From contig JAKAHZ010000023.1 in assembly GCA_021814615.1 (NCBI GenBank), forward strand, positions 1 to 32,789: a DNA stretch of 32,789 nt. Direction: 5' to 3'. The DNA comes from Nitrospirota bacterium (GTDB lineage Bacteria; Nitrospirota; UBA9217). Shown here in pieces: positions 24,750 to 32,668 of this stretch. Position numbers and translations under genes: made by a program. The first letter of the stretch is position 1, and every line of letters starts with the position of its first letter. Under the pieces are notes generated by a model that was not told the DNA's origin, did no database searches, and saw nothing but the letters and a program-made list of their open reading frames with translations.

Positions 24750-25142
24750 ATGAGCAACGTCATTCTGAACGCGATCGAGAAGCCCCAGATGAAGTCGGGC
24801 ATCCCGAGCTTCCGTGTCGGCGACACGGTGAAGGTCCACGCAAAGGTCGTGGAAGGCGACAAGGAGCGCATCCAGGTGTTCGAGGGAGTGGTCATCGGGC
24901 GCCAGGGTTCGGGCATGCGCGAGGCGGTTCGCGTGCGCAAGCTTTCCTACGGCGTGGGCGTCGAGCGTCTCTTCCCGCTCCACTCGCCGATGGTCGACAA
25001 GATCGAGCTGGCGAAAGAGGGCAAGGTGCGGCGCGCCAAGCTGTACTACCTCCGCGAGCTGCGCGGCCGTGCATCCCGCATCAAGGAGAAGGAGCGGGTC
25101 GTGACGCCCGCATCGGGCGCTGCAGGGGCTGCTAAAGCCTGA
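24750..25142 (+). CDS. rplS: Large ribosomal subunit protein bL19
   Basis: 130 aa. [49 protein letters not shown] and [17 protein letters not shown] are the bL19 blocks. It sits at the 30S-50S interface. ATG 24750 has a strong GAGGAGG upstream; the earlier in-frame start lies in the repeat. A short Ala/Gly tail ([10 protein letters not shown]) is unusual but minor. Confidence 0.98.
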   Translation: MSNVILNAIEKPQMKSGIPSFRVGDTVKVHAKVVEGDKERIQVFEGVVIGRQGSGMREAVRVRKLSYGVGVERLFPLHSPMVDKIELAKEGKVRRAKLYYLRELRGRASRIKEKERVVTPASGAAGAAKA

Positions 25143-25197
25143 TCGTTCCGCACGCGTTCCTTTGTCGTTCGAATTTCCTGTATTCGTCGAGGTCCCC

Positions 25198-25884
25198 ATG
25201 CCCCCTGGCGGCATCCGCCCGCGCGAACAGCGGCCTGCGGGCGCGGACAGCCTCTTTGACCTGGCGTGCGACCCGCTCGCTTTCGAGCGGGCCGCGCATG
25301 ATTCCGGCTACCGGCGCGTCGCCGGCCTCGACGAGGCGGGCCGCGGCCCTCTTGCCGGTCCCGTCGTCGCCGCTGCCGTCATCCTTCCCGAAAGCCTGCT
25401 CATCCCCGGGCTCAACGATTCGAAGAAGCTGACCGCCGCGCAGCGCGATCGGCTCTATCAGGTCATCGTGGACAGCGCGGTCGCCTACGGCATCGCCGTG
25501 GCGGACGAACGGACCATCGATGAGATCAACATCCTCGAAGCCTCGATCGTCGCCATGGAGCGGGCGCTTCGCTCCATCGACCCCGCCCCTGATTATCTCC
25601 TGATCGACGGCAACTTCACCCTTGCCCGCGTCCGCCTTCCTCAGCGGCCCATTGTTAAGGGAGACAGCCGCAGTCATTCCATCGCAGCTGCATCGATCCT
25701 GGCCAAGGTGACGCGCGACCGTCTTATGGTCGAGCTGCACGACCGCTATCCCCAGTATAATTTCAAAAAGCACAAGGGCTACGGCACGGCCGAGCACCTG
25801 GCGATGCTCCGGGAGCATGGCCCCTGCGAAGCGCACCGCCGGAGCTTCAAGCCCGTGGCAAGCATGTGCCGGGAGGAGCGGTGA
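25198..25884 (+). CDS. rnhB: Ribonuclease HII
   Basis: 228 aa. GLDEAGRGPLAGPVVAAAV holds the first catalytic acids D45 and E46. LNDSKKLTAAQR, LLIDGNF, KGDSRSHSIAAASILAKVTRD and YNFKKHKGYGTAEH follow. It cuts RNA in RNA-DNA hybrids and removes misincorporated ribonucleotides. The first 40 residues extend beyond the minimal enzyme. ATG 25198 with GAGGT upstream is preferred to an in-frame TTG at 25162. Confidence 0.95.
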   Translation: MPPGGIRPREQRPAGADSLFDLACDPLAFERAAHDSGYRRVAGLDEAGRGPLAGPVVAAAVILPESLLIPGLNDSKKLTAAQRDRLYQVIVDSAVAYGIAVADERTIDEINILEASIVAMERALRSIDPAPDYLLIDGNFTLARVRLPQRPIVKGDSRSHSIAAASILAKVTRDRLMVELHDRYPQYNFKKHKGYGTAEHLAMLREHGPCEAHRRSFKPVASMCREER

Positions 25885-26255
25885 GCCTGCTCACGAAGCT
25901 CCTGGGCAAAAGCGGCGAGGACCGAGCGGCAAAGCACGTCGAACGCCTGGGCTACCGGATCACGGAACGGAATTTCCGGACTCCCATGGGGGAGATCGAC
26001 CTGATCGCCCTGGACGGCGACACCATCGCTTTCATCGAGGTAAAGACGCGGACGAGCAACGCTTTCGGCACGCCCGAGCTGGCTGTGGACCCGCGGAAGC
26101 AGGGTCGGATGGTGAAGGCGGCCCTGGCATATCTGAAGCGCAAAGGCCTTCACCAGATGTCTTGCCGCTTCGACGTGGTGGCAATCAGCGGGCCGGAGGA
26201 GGACCAGGTGCAGCTCATCCGGAACGCCTTCGAGATGGACCGGAGAAGATACTGA
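25881..26255 (+). CDS. UPF0102 protein, YraN-type nuclease-like
   Basis: 124 aa. The restriction-endonuclease-like core is visible: GEDRAAKHVERLGYRI, RNFRTPMGEIDLIALDG and FIEVKTRTSNAFG (acid, then E-x-K). The biochemical role is not settled. It starts at GTG 25881, overlapping the rnhB stop (GTGA), behind GGGAGG; a GTG at 25866 is possible. rnhB-yraN is a common order. Confidence 0.92.
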   Translation: MSLLTKLLGKSGEDRAAKHVERLGYRITERNFRTPMGEIDLIALDGDTIAFIEVKTRTSNAFGTPELAVDPRKQGRMVKAALAYLKRKGLHQMSCRFDVVAISGPEEDQVQLIRNAFEMDRRRY

Positions 26256-26257
26256 AT

Positions 26258-26294
26258 CAGCTTGCAAGCGGACAAGCTGGCAAGCTTGCAGCTC
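26258..26294. repeat. GCTTGCAAGC-type palindromic repeat, copy 2
   Basis: Starts CAGCTTGCAAGCGG and ends GCAAGCTTGCAGCTCG, an imperfect inverted repeat related to 9123-9149. It lies in the yraN-cNMP gene gap. Confidence 0.6.
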
Positions 26295-26314
26295 GCGCAG
26301 TTCAGGAGAACCTC

Positions 26315-26773
26315 ATGATCCAGCTGCTGAAGAAGATCAATCTTTTCGAAACGCTCCTCGAATCCGAGCTGGGCAAGATCGCGAAGATCTGCCGGCTCGA
26401 AGCAGCGCAGAAGGGCGCCGCCATCTTCAAGGAAGGCGATGCCGGAGACCGGTGCTACATCATCATGAAGGGCGAGGTCCGGATCAGCAAGTTCATTCCC
26501 AACATCGGCGAGGAGGCCCTGGCGGTGCTGAAGCCCGGCGATTACTTCGGCGAGATGGCGTTGATCGACAACTTCCCGCGCTCGGCCCATGCGATTGCGA
26601 ACAGCGATGTGGAGATGCTCGGCATCAACAAGACCGAACTGGACAAGATCCTGATCATGGACCACGAGCTGGGATACAAGCTTCTCTGGGCTTTCACCAA
26701 AACGCTATCGAAGCGGCTGCGCGAGACGAACGAGAAGATGGCGAACTTTCTCGCGATGACCGGCGGGTTCTGA
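26315..26773 (+). CDS. Stand-alone cyclic-nucleotide-binding protein
   Basis: 152 aa, one cNMP-binding domain: AIFKEGDAGDRCYIIMKGEV, then the phosphate-binding cassette PGDYFGEMALIDNFPRSAHA with the expected E and R. After the C-helix (KTLSKRLRETNEKMANFL) it stops, with no DNA-binding domain. It resembles the N-terminal part of the Crp-like protein at 5777, including the RLRETN(D/E) helix. AGGAG six bases before ATG 26315. It may act by binding another protein; the target is unknown. Confidence 0.85.
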   Translation: MIQLLKKINLFETLLESELGKIAKICRLEAAQKGAAIFKEGDAGDRCYIIMKGEVRISKFIPNIGEEALAVLKPGDYFGEMALIDNFPRSAHAIANSDVEMLGINKTELDKILIMDHELGYKLLWAFTKTLSKRLRETNEKMANFLAMTGGF

Positions 26774-27141
26774 AAACGAAAACGTTCGGACAGGGATCAA
26801 ATCGGACGAACACGGATAAGCGAACATCAGCAGCAGGAAAATTGCTCTCCGGAAAAAACAGAACAAAAAGCAATTGATGGATTCGTAAGAATTCAAAACT
26901 TACCACAGAGACACGGAGGCACAGAGAAAAGCTATCTGAAAATACGAGGATTTTCTCAGCGTCCTCAGTGTCTCCGTGGTAATAATCAACTTCTTGCGAC
27001 TATATCAATTGGACGCGGATCAAATCTGATGAATGCGGATATGACGAGAACAGGCAAACCGCTTGAACGATTGAAATCCCAGAACTGATCCGCGTTCATC
27101 CGCGTCCCATTCGTTTTCTGATCCTTCCTCCGCATCTTCTG
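26774..27141. repeat. Gene-free gap with two repeat families
   Basis: No gene is supported here. TACCACAGAGACACGG (26901-26930) pairs with CTCAGTGTCTCCGTGGTA (26951-26981), about 30-bp arms and a 20-base loop, a second copy of the CACCACGGAG family. GGACGCGGAT at 27011 pairs with ATCCGCGTCC ending at 27108, as in the 11247-11516 cluster; a further GGAT-type copy is at 26789-26820. Confidence 0.8.
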
Positions 27142-27171
27142 TTGCAACTTCTCTCTCCGCTGCAGTAAACT
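27142..27171 (+). promoter_or_regulatory. Possible promoter for rimO, leaderless arrangement
   Basis: TTGCAA (27142-27147), an 18-bp spacer and TAAACT (27166-27171). The ATG at 27178 is six bases past the -10 and has no Shine-Dalgarno. Confidence 0.45.
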
Positions 27172-27177
27172 GTCTTT

Positions 27178-28524
27178 ATGACAAAACGTTCCACGAAAAT
27201 CGGCATGATCTCCCTCGGCTGCCCCAAGAACCAGGTTGACGCCGAGCAGATCCTTGGCGTCCTCGCGGGTCAGGGTTTCGAGATCACGCCGGAGCAGGCC
27301 GATGCTGACGTGATCGTGGTGAACACCTGCGGGTTCATCGAGTCGGCCAAGGATGAGTCCATCGAGGCGATCCTCGACGCGGCGGCCATGAAGAAGCGGG
27401 GCAAATGCCGCGCCCTGATCGTTGCCGGCTGTCTCGCCCAACGGTACAAGGACGAGCTCTCGAAGGAGCTGCCCGAAGCGGACGCCATCATCGGCACCGC
27501 CGAGATCCCGAGAGTGGCGGAAATCGCGAACCGCGTGCTGGGGAGGCACGAACAGGTGGTGACGGTCTCGGCGCCGTCGCTCGTTTTCGGGCTCCCGCGC
27601 GTGAGCACCACGCCGCGCCATTACCGCTACCTCAAGATCGCCGAGGGCTGCAGCAACCGTTGCTCCTACTGCGCCATCCCGCTCATCCGCGGCAACTTCG
27701 CGAGCAGGCCCGCGGAGTCGATCCTCGACGAGGCGAAGCGTCTCGCCGACGAAGGCACGAAGGAACTGGTCCTCCTTGCCCAGGACTCGACCCAGTACCG
27801 CCACGCCACGATCGATTTGCCGAAGCTCCTCAGGAAACTGACAAAGGTGCGTGGCCTCGCCTGGATCAGGCTCATGTACGTCTATCCCGGCAAGGTAACC
27901 GACGAACTGATGCACGTTCTGGCGGAGGAGGAAAAACTTTGCCGGTATCTCGACATCCCGGTACAGCACATCGACGACCGCATCCTTGCTGCCATGAACC
28001 GGCGCGGCACTTCCGATGATATCAAGCGCACCATCGACCGGCTCCGGAAGAAGGTCCCCGGCATCAGCCTCAGGACGTCGCTCATCACCGGATTTCCCGG
28101 CGAGACCGAGGCTGCTTTCAGGCGGCTCCTTGCTTTCGTGAAGGAGTACGAGTTCGATCATCTGGGCGTGTTCACCTATTCTCCCGAGGAGGGGACGACG
28201 GCGGTCGATCTGCCCGGCAGGGTGCCGGAGGAAACCGCCGAAGACCGGCGGGGCCGGATCATGCGGGCCCAGGCGGCGATCTCGAAGAAGAAGAACCGCG
28301 CGCTGATCGGATCGCGCCGGCAGGTCCTGGTGGACGGCATGGAGGATATGGCGATCATCGGCAGGATGGAGACCCAGGCGCCGGAGATCGACGGCGTGGT
28401 CTATCTTTCCGAGCTGGAAGCGCTTCCCGGCGAGCTCGTGGAGGCAGTCATCACCGACGCCAGCGAGTACGACCTCGTGGGGAAAGGCATCGACGTGATT
28501 TCGGGAACCCGGCGTCGCCGATAA
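27178..28524 (+). CDS. rimO: Ribosomal protein uS12 methylthiotransferase
   Basis: 448 aa, full length. The N-terminal MTTase domain binds one 4Fe-4S cluster through C15, C51 and C85. The radical-SAM motif is CSNRCSYCAIP (C158, C162, C165). YLKIAEGCSNRCSYC, LLAQDSTQY and DIPVQHIDDRIL are the RimO rather than MiaB pattern, and the C-terminal TRAM part (about 380-448) is present. It adds a methylthio group to an Asp of S12. It begins a new unit after the repeat-rich gap. Confidence 0.95.
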   Translation: MTKRSTKIGMISLGCPKNQVDAEQILGVLAGQGFEITPEQADADVIVVNTCGFIESAKDESIEAILDAAAMKKRGKCRALIVAGCLAQRYKDELSKELPEADAIIGTAEIPRVAEIANRVLGRHEQVVTVSAPSLVFGLPRVSTTPRHYRYLKIAEGCSNRCSYCAIPLIRGNFASRPAESILDEAKRLADEGTKELVLLAQDSTQYRHATIDLPKLLRKLTKVRGLAWIRLMYVYPGKVTDELMHVLAEEEKLCRYLDIPVQHIDDRILAAMNRRGTSDDIKRTIDRLRKKVPGISLRTSLITGFPGETEAAFRRLLAFVKEYEFDHLGVFTYSPEEGTTAVDLPGRVPEETAEDRRGRIMRAQAAISKKKNRALIGSRRQVLVDGMEDMAIIGRMETQAPEIDGVVYLSELEALPGELVEAVITDASEYDLVGKGIDVISGTRRRR

Positions 28525-28540
28525 AACGATCTTCTGCCCC

Positions 28541-28569
28541 TTGACCCTGGACGAATTCTCTTGCATACT
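28541..28569 (+). promoter_or_regulatory. Sigma70-type promoter for the 59-aa gene
   Basis: TTGACC at 28541-28546, a 17-bp spacer, CATACT at 28564-28569. It lies 16 bp after rimO and 62 bp before the next ATG. Confidence 0.65.
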
Positions 28570-28630
28570 TTCAGTAGAGCGTGCAAGGGAAATCAATCAC
28601 CTGAATCAGGTGCCAGCCAAGGAGGCTTCC

Positions 28631-28810
28631 ATGAAGATCGAGATCGAGGGAACGCTGCTCAAAATGACGCCGGAGAACGCCAAGGAGAAGGATCAGCTGT
28701 TGAACCTCTGGAACATCGTGGTGGGATGCATCCGCGACAACAAGAAGCTGGTTCCTGTGGGCCAGTATACGCCGGGCGTGAAGGATGTGGCGATGTTCAA
28801 TATCGAATAG
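28631..28810 (+). CDS. Small conserved-looking hypothetical protein
   Basis: 59 aa, soluble, no signal peptide. The sequence is mixed charged and hydrophobic (MKIEIEGTLLKMTPENAK, then LLNLWNIVVGCIRDNKK) and ends in VKDVAMFNIE. I do not recognise a family. A strong AAGGAGG before ATG 28631, its own promoter and a perfect terminator make it a convincing gene despite its size. Confidence 0.78.
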   Translation: MKIEIEGTLLKMTPENAKEKDQLLNLWNIVVGCIRDNKKLVPVGQYTPGVKDVAMFNIE

Positions 28811-28832
28811 CCGGCTGCTTTTGTGAAAACGA

Positions 28833-28866
28833 AGAGGGGCCCCGGATGACCGGGACCCCTCTTTTT
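28833..28866 (+). terminator. Rho-independent terminator
   Basis: AGAGGGG-C-CCCGG, loop ATGA, CCGGG-A-CCCCTCT, then TTTTT. Twelve base pairs with a single internal mismatch. It lies 22 bp after the 59-aa gene. Confidence 0.95.
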
Positions 28867-28896
28867 GTCCACCATTTGCTGAAAAAGTCCTTGCTT

Positions 28897-28984
28897 GTCA
28901 TTGCGAGGAGCGTTCTTGCGACGAAGCAATCTCGTAGTGCCTTGAAATTCTTGACTACGAGTTTGCTTCGCTTCGCTCGCAAAG
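28897..28984 (+). repeat. CATTGCGAGGAGCG-type repeat, copy 2, with inverted arm
   Basis: 28897-28938 matches the minus strand of 15791-15832 with three differences in 42. A second, inverted and diverged arm (CTACGAGTTTGCTTCGC onwards) follows from 28954, so the whole can fold into a long hairpin. Confidence 0.85.
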
Positions 28985-29029
28985 ACAGGCTCAAGACTTC
29001 TTCAGTGGCCTGCTAAAATGTTGGGGAGA

Positions 29030-29413
29030 CTACCTCGCATCGACATTGAAGGTCGCGCTCGAATCGCCCACGGTGACTTCGATTTTCCACCCGCCCTCCA
29101 TGGGGATGTCGGCGCTCATGTTGTATTCAGAACCTTTCAATACGGGCTTGGCGGTGTATTCCATCGGCGCCATACCGGGCATGGGCGGCATGAAGTAGCG
29201 CACCGAAACCGCTGCGTTCGTGACCGCCTTGCCGGCCTTGTCCGTGACGATCACCGTGACCGAATTGTTTCCCTTTACGAGCGGGTAGCTTCCCACCTTG
29301 AGCGTCACCTCATATTTCCCTGCGGCCTTCTTCGCCTCATATCCCTTGGCCCACGCGAGCACCGGGCTCATTACCGCAAGCAGCAGCACTACAATACCGA
29401 GTTTCCTGAACAT
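29030..29413 (-). CDS. Secreted YtkA/FixH-like immunoglobulin-fold protein
   Basis: 127 aa. Residues 1-22 are a signal peptide (LGIVVLLLAVMSPVLAWA). The remainder fits a YtkA/FixH-like beta domain: VTLKVGSYPLVKGNNSVTVIVTD, AAVSVRYFMPPMPGM and IPMEGGWKIEVTVGDSSATF. The PPMPGM Met/Pro stretch is typical and may bind copper or face a metal site. AAGGAGG lies upstream of the ATG at 29413. A possible -10 TATACT lies further upstream with no good -35. It stands alone. Confidence 0.8.
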   Translation of the reverse strand: MFRKLGIVVLLLAVMSPVLAWAKGYEAKKAAGKYEVTLKVGSYPLVKGNNSVTVIVTDKAGKAVTNAAVSVRYFMPPMPGMAPMEYTAKPVLKGSEYNMSADIPMEGGWKIEVTVGDSSATFNVDAR

Positions 29414-29611
29414 GTCTTTCCTCCTTGGATGGAATTAATACTGCGAACATCCCCAAGTATAGCACTCTTCATGCCTGATTCACGATGAGCCTAACCCATT
29501 GAAAATATGTGATAGGAAATTAAGCGCCCGGGGAATGATGGAGCAAAGCATGAAAGACTTTCAGCATTTGCTACAGTAGGAGTGGGCCGGAGCGGAGAAA
29601 GGGGAGGGAAG

Positions 29612-29890
29612 TCAAGGGCGATTCCTGATTATTCGGTAGGTTTCCTCATAAATGCTCTCTCTCGGTCCGATGGCGATGAGTTCGACATCGTTCTTGGCCG
29701 TTATTCGGTAAATGATCCTGAAACGGCTTACACGGAAACTTCTGAACCCAGCGAGCTCGTCGAGCAGAGCTTTGCCCGCGTGCGTATCGTCAAGAATGTA
29801 TTTGAGAGAGGAGCGGACTTTCTTCTTGAGATGAGGATGAAGGTTCCGGATGCATGCAGCCACGTCGTCGGGGACAATGAGCTTGGGCAT
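29612..29890 (-). CDS. RelE/ParE-family toxin
   Basis: 92 aa. KKKVRSSLKYILDDTHAGKALLDELAGFRSFRVSRFRIIYRI is spread over residues 22-63 and follows the RelE pattern: helix-helix, then G-x-R-x-x-R-V-x-x-x-R-I-I-Y. The basic strands would cut mRNA on the ribosome. Nine bases separate it from the Phd-type antitoxin gene upstream. Confidence 0.88.
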   Translation of the reverse strand: MPKLIVPDDVAACIRNLHPHLKKKVRSSLKYILDDTHAGKALLDELAGFRSFRVSRFRIIYRITAKNDVELIAIGPRESIYEETYRIIRNRP

Positions 29891-29899
29891 GGCGGCAGT

Positions 29900-30160
29900 T
29901 TAGCGAAACAGCTCTTCGAGCGAATAGATCTTCGCTTTGTTCTTCTTGAGCGCGGCAACGCCTTTCCTGATCTCCGCCATCAGCTGGGCATCGCTCCTGA
30001 CCGCAATGGTCTCCTTGAGGCTTTCGAGCTCATCGGGGCTGATCAGGATCGCGGCGGGGCGGCCGTTCTTCGTTATCATCACTTCTTCATCGGAGGATTC
30101 CACCAGGTCGACCAGGCCGCTCAGCTTCATCTTGGCTTCGGAAAGGGACAGGGTCTTCAT
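29900..30160 (-). CDS. Phd/YefM-family antitoxin
   Basis: 86 aa. The N-terminal Phd fold: MKTLSLSEAKMKLSGLVDLV, EVMITKNGRPAAILISPDELESL. The C-terminal tail (KKNKAKIYSLEELF) should bind and block the toxin. ATG at 30160 has GAGGT upstream. A longer frame to 30229 would start within the promoter. It precedes the RelE-type toxin as in usual phd-relE operons. Confidence 0.9.
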   Translation of the reverse strand: MKTLSLSEAKMKLSGLVDLVESSDEEVMITKNGRPAAILISPDELESLKETIAVRSDAQLMAEIRKGVAALKKNKAKIYSLEELFR

Positions 30161-30183
30161 GTCATCTGACCTCAATTTAGGCT

Positions 30184-30229
30184 GGTCTGAATTCTGACCA
30201 ATTATAGCGCCGAATGTCGTATCGGTCAA
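30184..30229 (-). promoter_or_regulatory. Promoter and operator of the Phd/RelE module
   Basis: On the minus strand TTGACC (30229-30224), a 17-bp spacer and a perfect TATAAT (30206-30201). Directly after the -10, the 16-bp near-palindrome GGTCTGAATTCTGACC (30184-30199, one mismatched pair) covers the transcription start. That suits autorepression by the antitoxin. Confidence 0.8.
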
Positions 30230-30466
30230 TTAAGAAGTAGCGCAATGTGCAACGGAGAATGTACGTGGGTGGCAGGCCGTCTCGCTTCCGATCGACTGAA
30301 AACTTGACTACCGCGATGGACTTCTATATCCTAGCGCTAACGGGGGCAGTGACGAACCCTTTGAAGCGAAAGGTGGAGAAGAGGGCGCAGTGAAGACGAC
30401 ATTGAGACAAAGCCTCGACTGAAACATTCAATCCTGATTCTCAGCGCCACTGGAGAAGAAATTATT

Positions 30467-32668
30467 ATGCGATTCATATGCGCGTTTCTGCTGGCAGTAA
30501 TTGCAATCATTTCGCACGGCGTAGCGATCGCCGAGGTCAAGGTGATTATCACTGAAGGAACCTATAACATGGGTGATGGCGAAACACCTAGTGTGGCCGA
30601 AAGTCGAGCTTTGCTGAAGGCAAAACAAATAGCAGTAGAGCAGGCAGGAACGTATGTTGAAAGCTATACAAAGATACATGATATGTCAGTCGTTGAAGAT
30701 GATATTGAAGTTCTGGCAACGGGCATAATGGAAATAAGAATACTCGACAAGAAACGAATGATCGCAGAAAACGGTATAAAATTTTGGGTCAAAATCGAAG
30801 CTAAAGTGGAATCCAATAAGCTGTCTGAAGCTGCTAGAAAGTTGAAGGATAGAATCTTCTCGCAGGACGTTCGAAAGCTGAAGGACGACTACTCTACGAG
30901 CCAAAGAGAAATTGAAGATTTAAAGCGACAATTGGCAAAAGAAAAGAAAAAGGGAAAGAGGAGGCAGATAGAAAAAGAGATAGCAAGCAATGAAAAGTCA
31001 TTTGCCGCGACGGAGTTGGTATCAAATGCAAATCAATATATTGAAAATAAGGAGTACGAAAAAGCTGAAGATGCATTAGGGAAGGCAATTCAATTTAATC
31101 CTAAGTATGTGTTTGCCTATCTAAAACGAAGTTTAATTTATGCATCGACGAAATCATATGATAAGGCTTTGAAGGATGCAAATACTGCGATTAGCTTAGT
31201 GGCAGATGAGCCAACACCATATGCAATAAGAGGCTATATATACATGAACAAAGGGGAACTCGAAAAAGCGATTGATGATAATAACATGGCTCTCTCGTTA
31301 AAGCCAACGGAACAGGAAGCGTTGTGGTCTTATAAGATATTGACTCAGGCATATTTCAATATTGGCTTGTATGATGATGCAATAAAGACGGCCTCACGTT
31401 TCCTCGCAGTGGCACAAAATGACTCAGGCATATATTATTTGCGTGGGCGTTCTTTTGCAGCGAAGAAACAAAATGAACATGCCACAAAAGATTACACAGC
31501 CACGTTATCTATTGATCCAAATTCGGCGTTCGCATACTTGGGGCGATGCAAAGCTGTTGCTGACAACGACGACGCGCTAAAGGGCTGGGCCGAGGCTATG
31601 CCTGACTGTGCAAAGGCCTGTTCTTTAGGCTTAACAGATGCGTGTACTCTCGTGAAATTGGCGCGCAAGGCATATCCGCATGGACGCGTGATTGAAGCTC
31701 TACGAAAGAAGGCAGATGAGTACAGGTCTAGGAAAGACTATGACAAGGTAATCGAAACCTGTACTCTTGTTATTGCCGACGATCCGAGAGACTGGGATTG
31801 TTATTACAGTCGGGCCGAGGCCTATATAAACAAAGATGAATGTGGAAATGCATTTGATGATTATGCTAAGGGAATCCAGTTTGCACCTACAGAGAAGCTT
31901 AGAACAGATATGATGGAATTGAAGACGACAGCAGTATCTCTGTGTGGAAGCCGACTTGCAGAGCGCGGTGGTCAATTGTATCAAAAGGGGAACGATGATG
32001 AGGCACTTGATTTTCTAGGCAAGGCTATAGAATTGGAGCCGACGGAAGCAGCATATTATCATGTGCGAGGTGAGGTTTTTTTGGGGAAGAAAGACTATGG
32101 CAGCGCAATTAGGGATTTCGACAACGCACTTACGTATAGGTATCAATCCGATTTATACAAGAATGTTGCTGCAGATGTCATAGTCGCGGAGATATATCTT
32201 GGCAGAGGACTGGCATATTCTAATTTAGGCAATGATCAGCAGGCTAAGAAAGACTATGAAAAAGCACTAGAAATGCGACCTAACATAGGAGCTGATTTGT
32301 TTTCTCGGGCGAATTCGGGCGCCAAATCTGGAAGGTTTAGGGAATCATTATTTGACTATGACAAAGTCCTTGCATTAAAACCGCGCCTTGCGGAGGCATA
32401 TGTACGAAGAGGTACGGTTCTGCAAAAGCTAGGAGAAATGACACAATCTGCCAATGATTGTGGCAAGGCAATAGCGCTTGATTCTCATCTAGAGGAGGCC
32501 TTCTTGTGTCGTGCGAATGCATGGGCTGCGACCGGCAATTTCGATGATGCAATACAAGACTATAAGAAGGTAATAGATCTAGACCCGAAAAATGAAATAG
32601 CCTATAATCTGCGTGGTCTTGCATATGCCAGATCAGGAAATCATAGGGCGGCAAAATGGGATTTTGAA
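30467..32668 (+). CDS. Secreted TPR-repeat protein with FlgT/LPP20-like N-domain, cut by an IS element
   Basis: 734 codons are open from ATG 30467 (GGAGAAG upstream); the frame then continues into inserted DNA without a stop to the window end. Residues 1-23 are a signal peptide. Residues about 24-118 repeat the envelope module of the protein at 2301 (ESRALLKAKQIAVEQAG, FWVKIEAKVES). A coiled coil (about 130-180) follows, then some ten or more TPR units with typical YxxRGxxY and A-(I/L)-x-D-x-x-x-A-(I/L) spacing (KAEDALGKAIQFNP, SAIRDFDNAL, DDAIQDYKKVIDLDP). The last TPR stops at AKWDFE, where the IS begins. Codons such as AAA, ATA and GCA are used heavily, unlike the GC-rich genes around it. 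Confidence 0.8.

Noticed and set aside
30161-30229. Longer antitoxin start at 30229
   Set aside because: It would begin inside the -35 box; ATG 30160 has a ribosome site and the Phd N-terminus.
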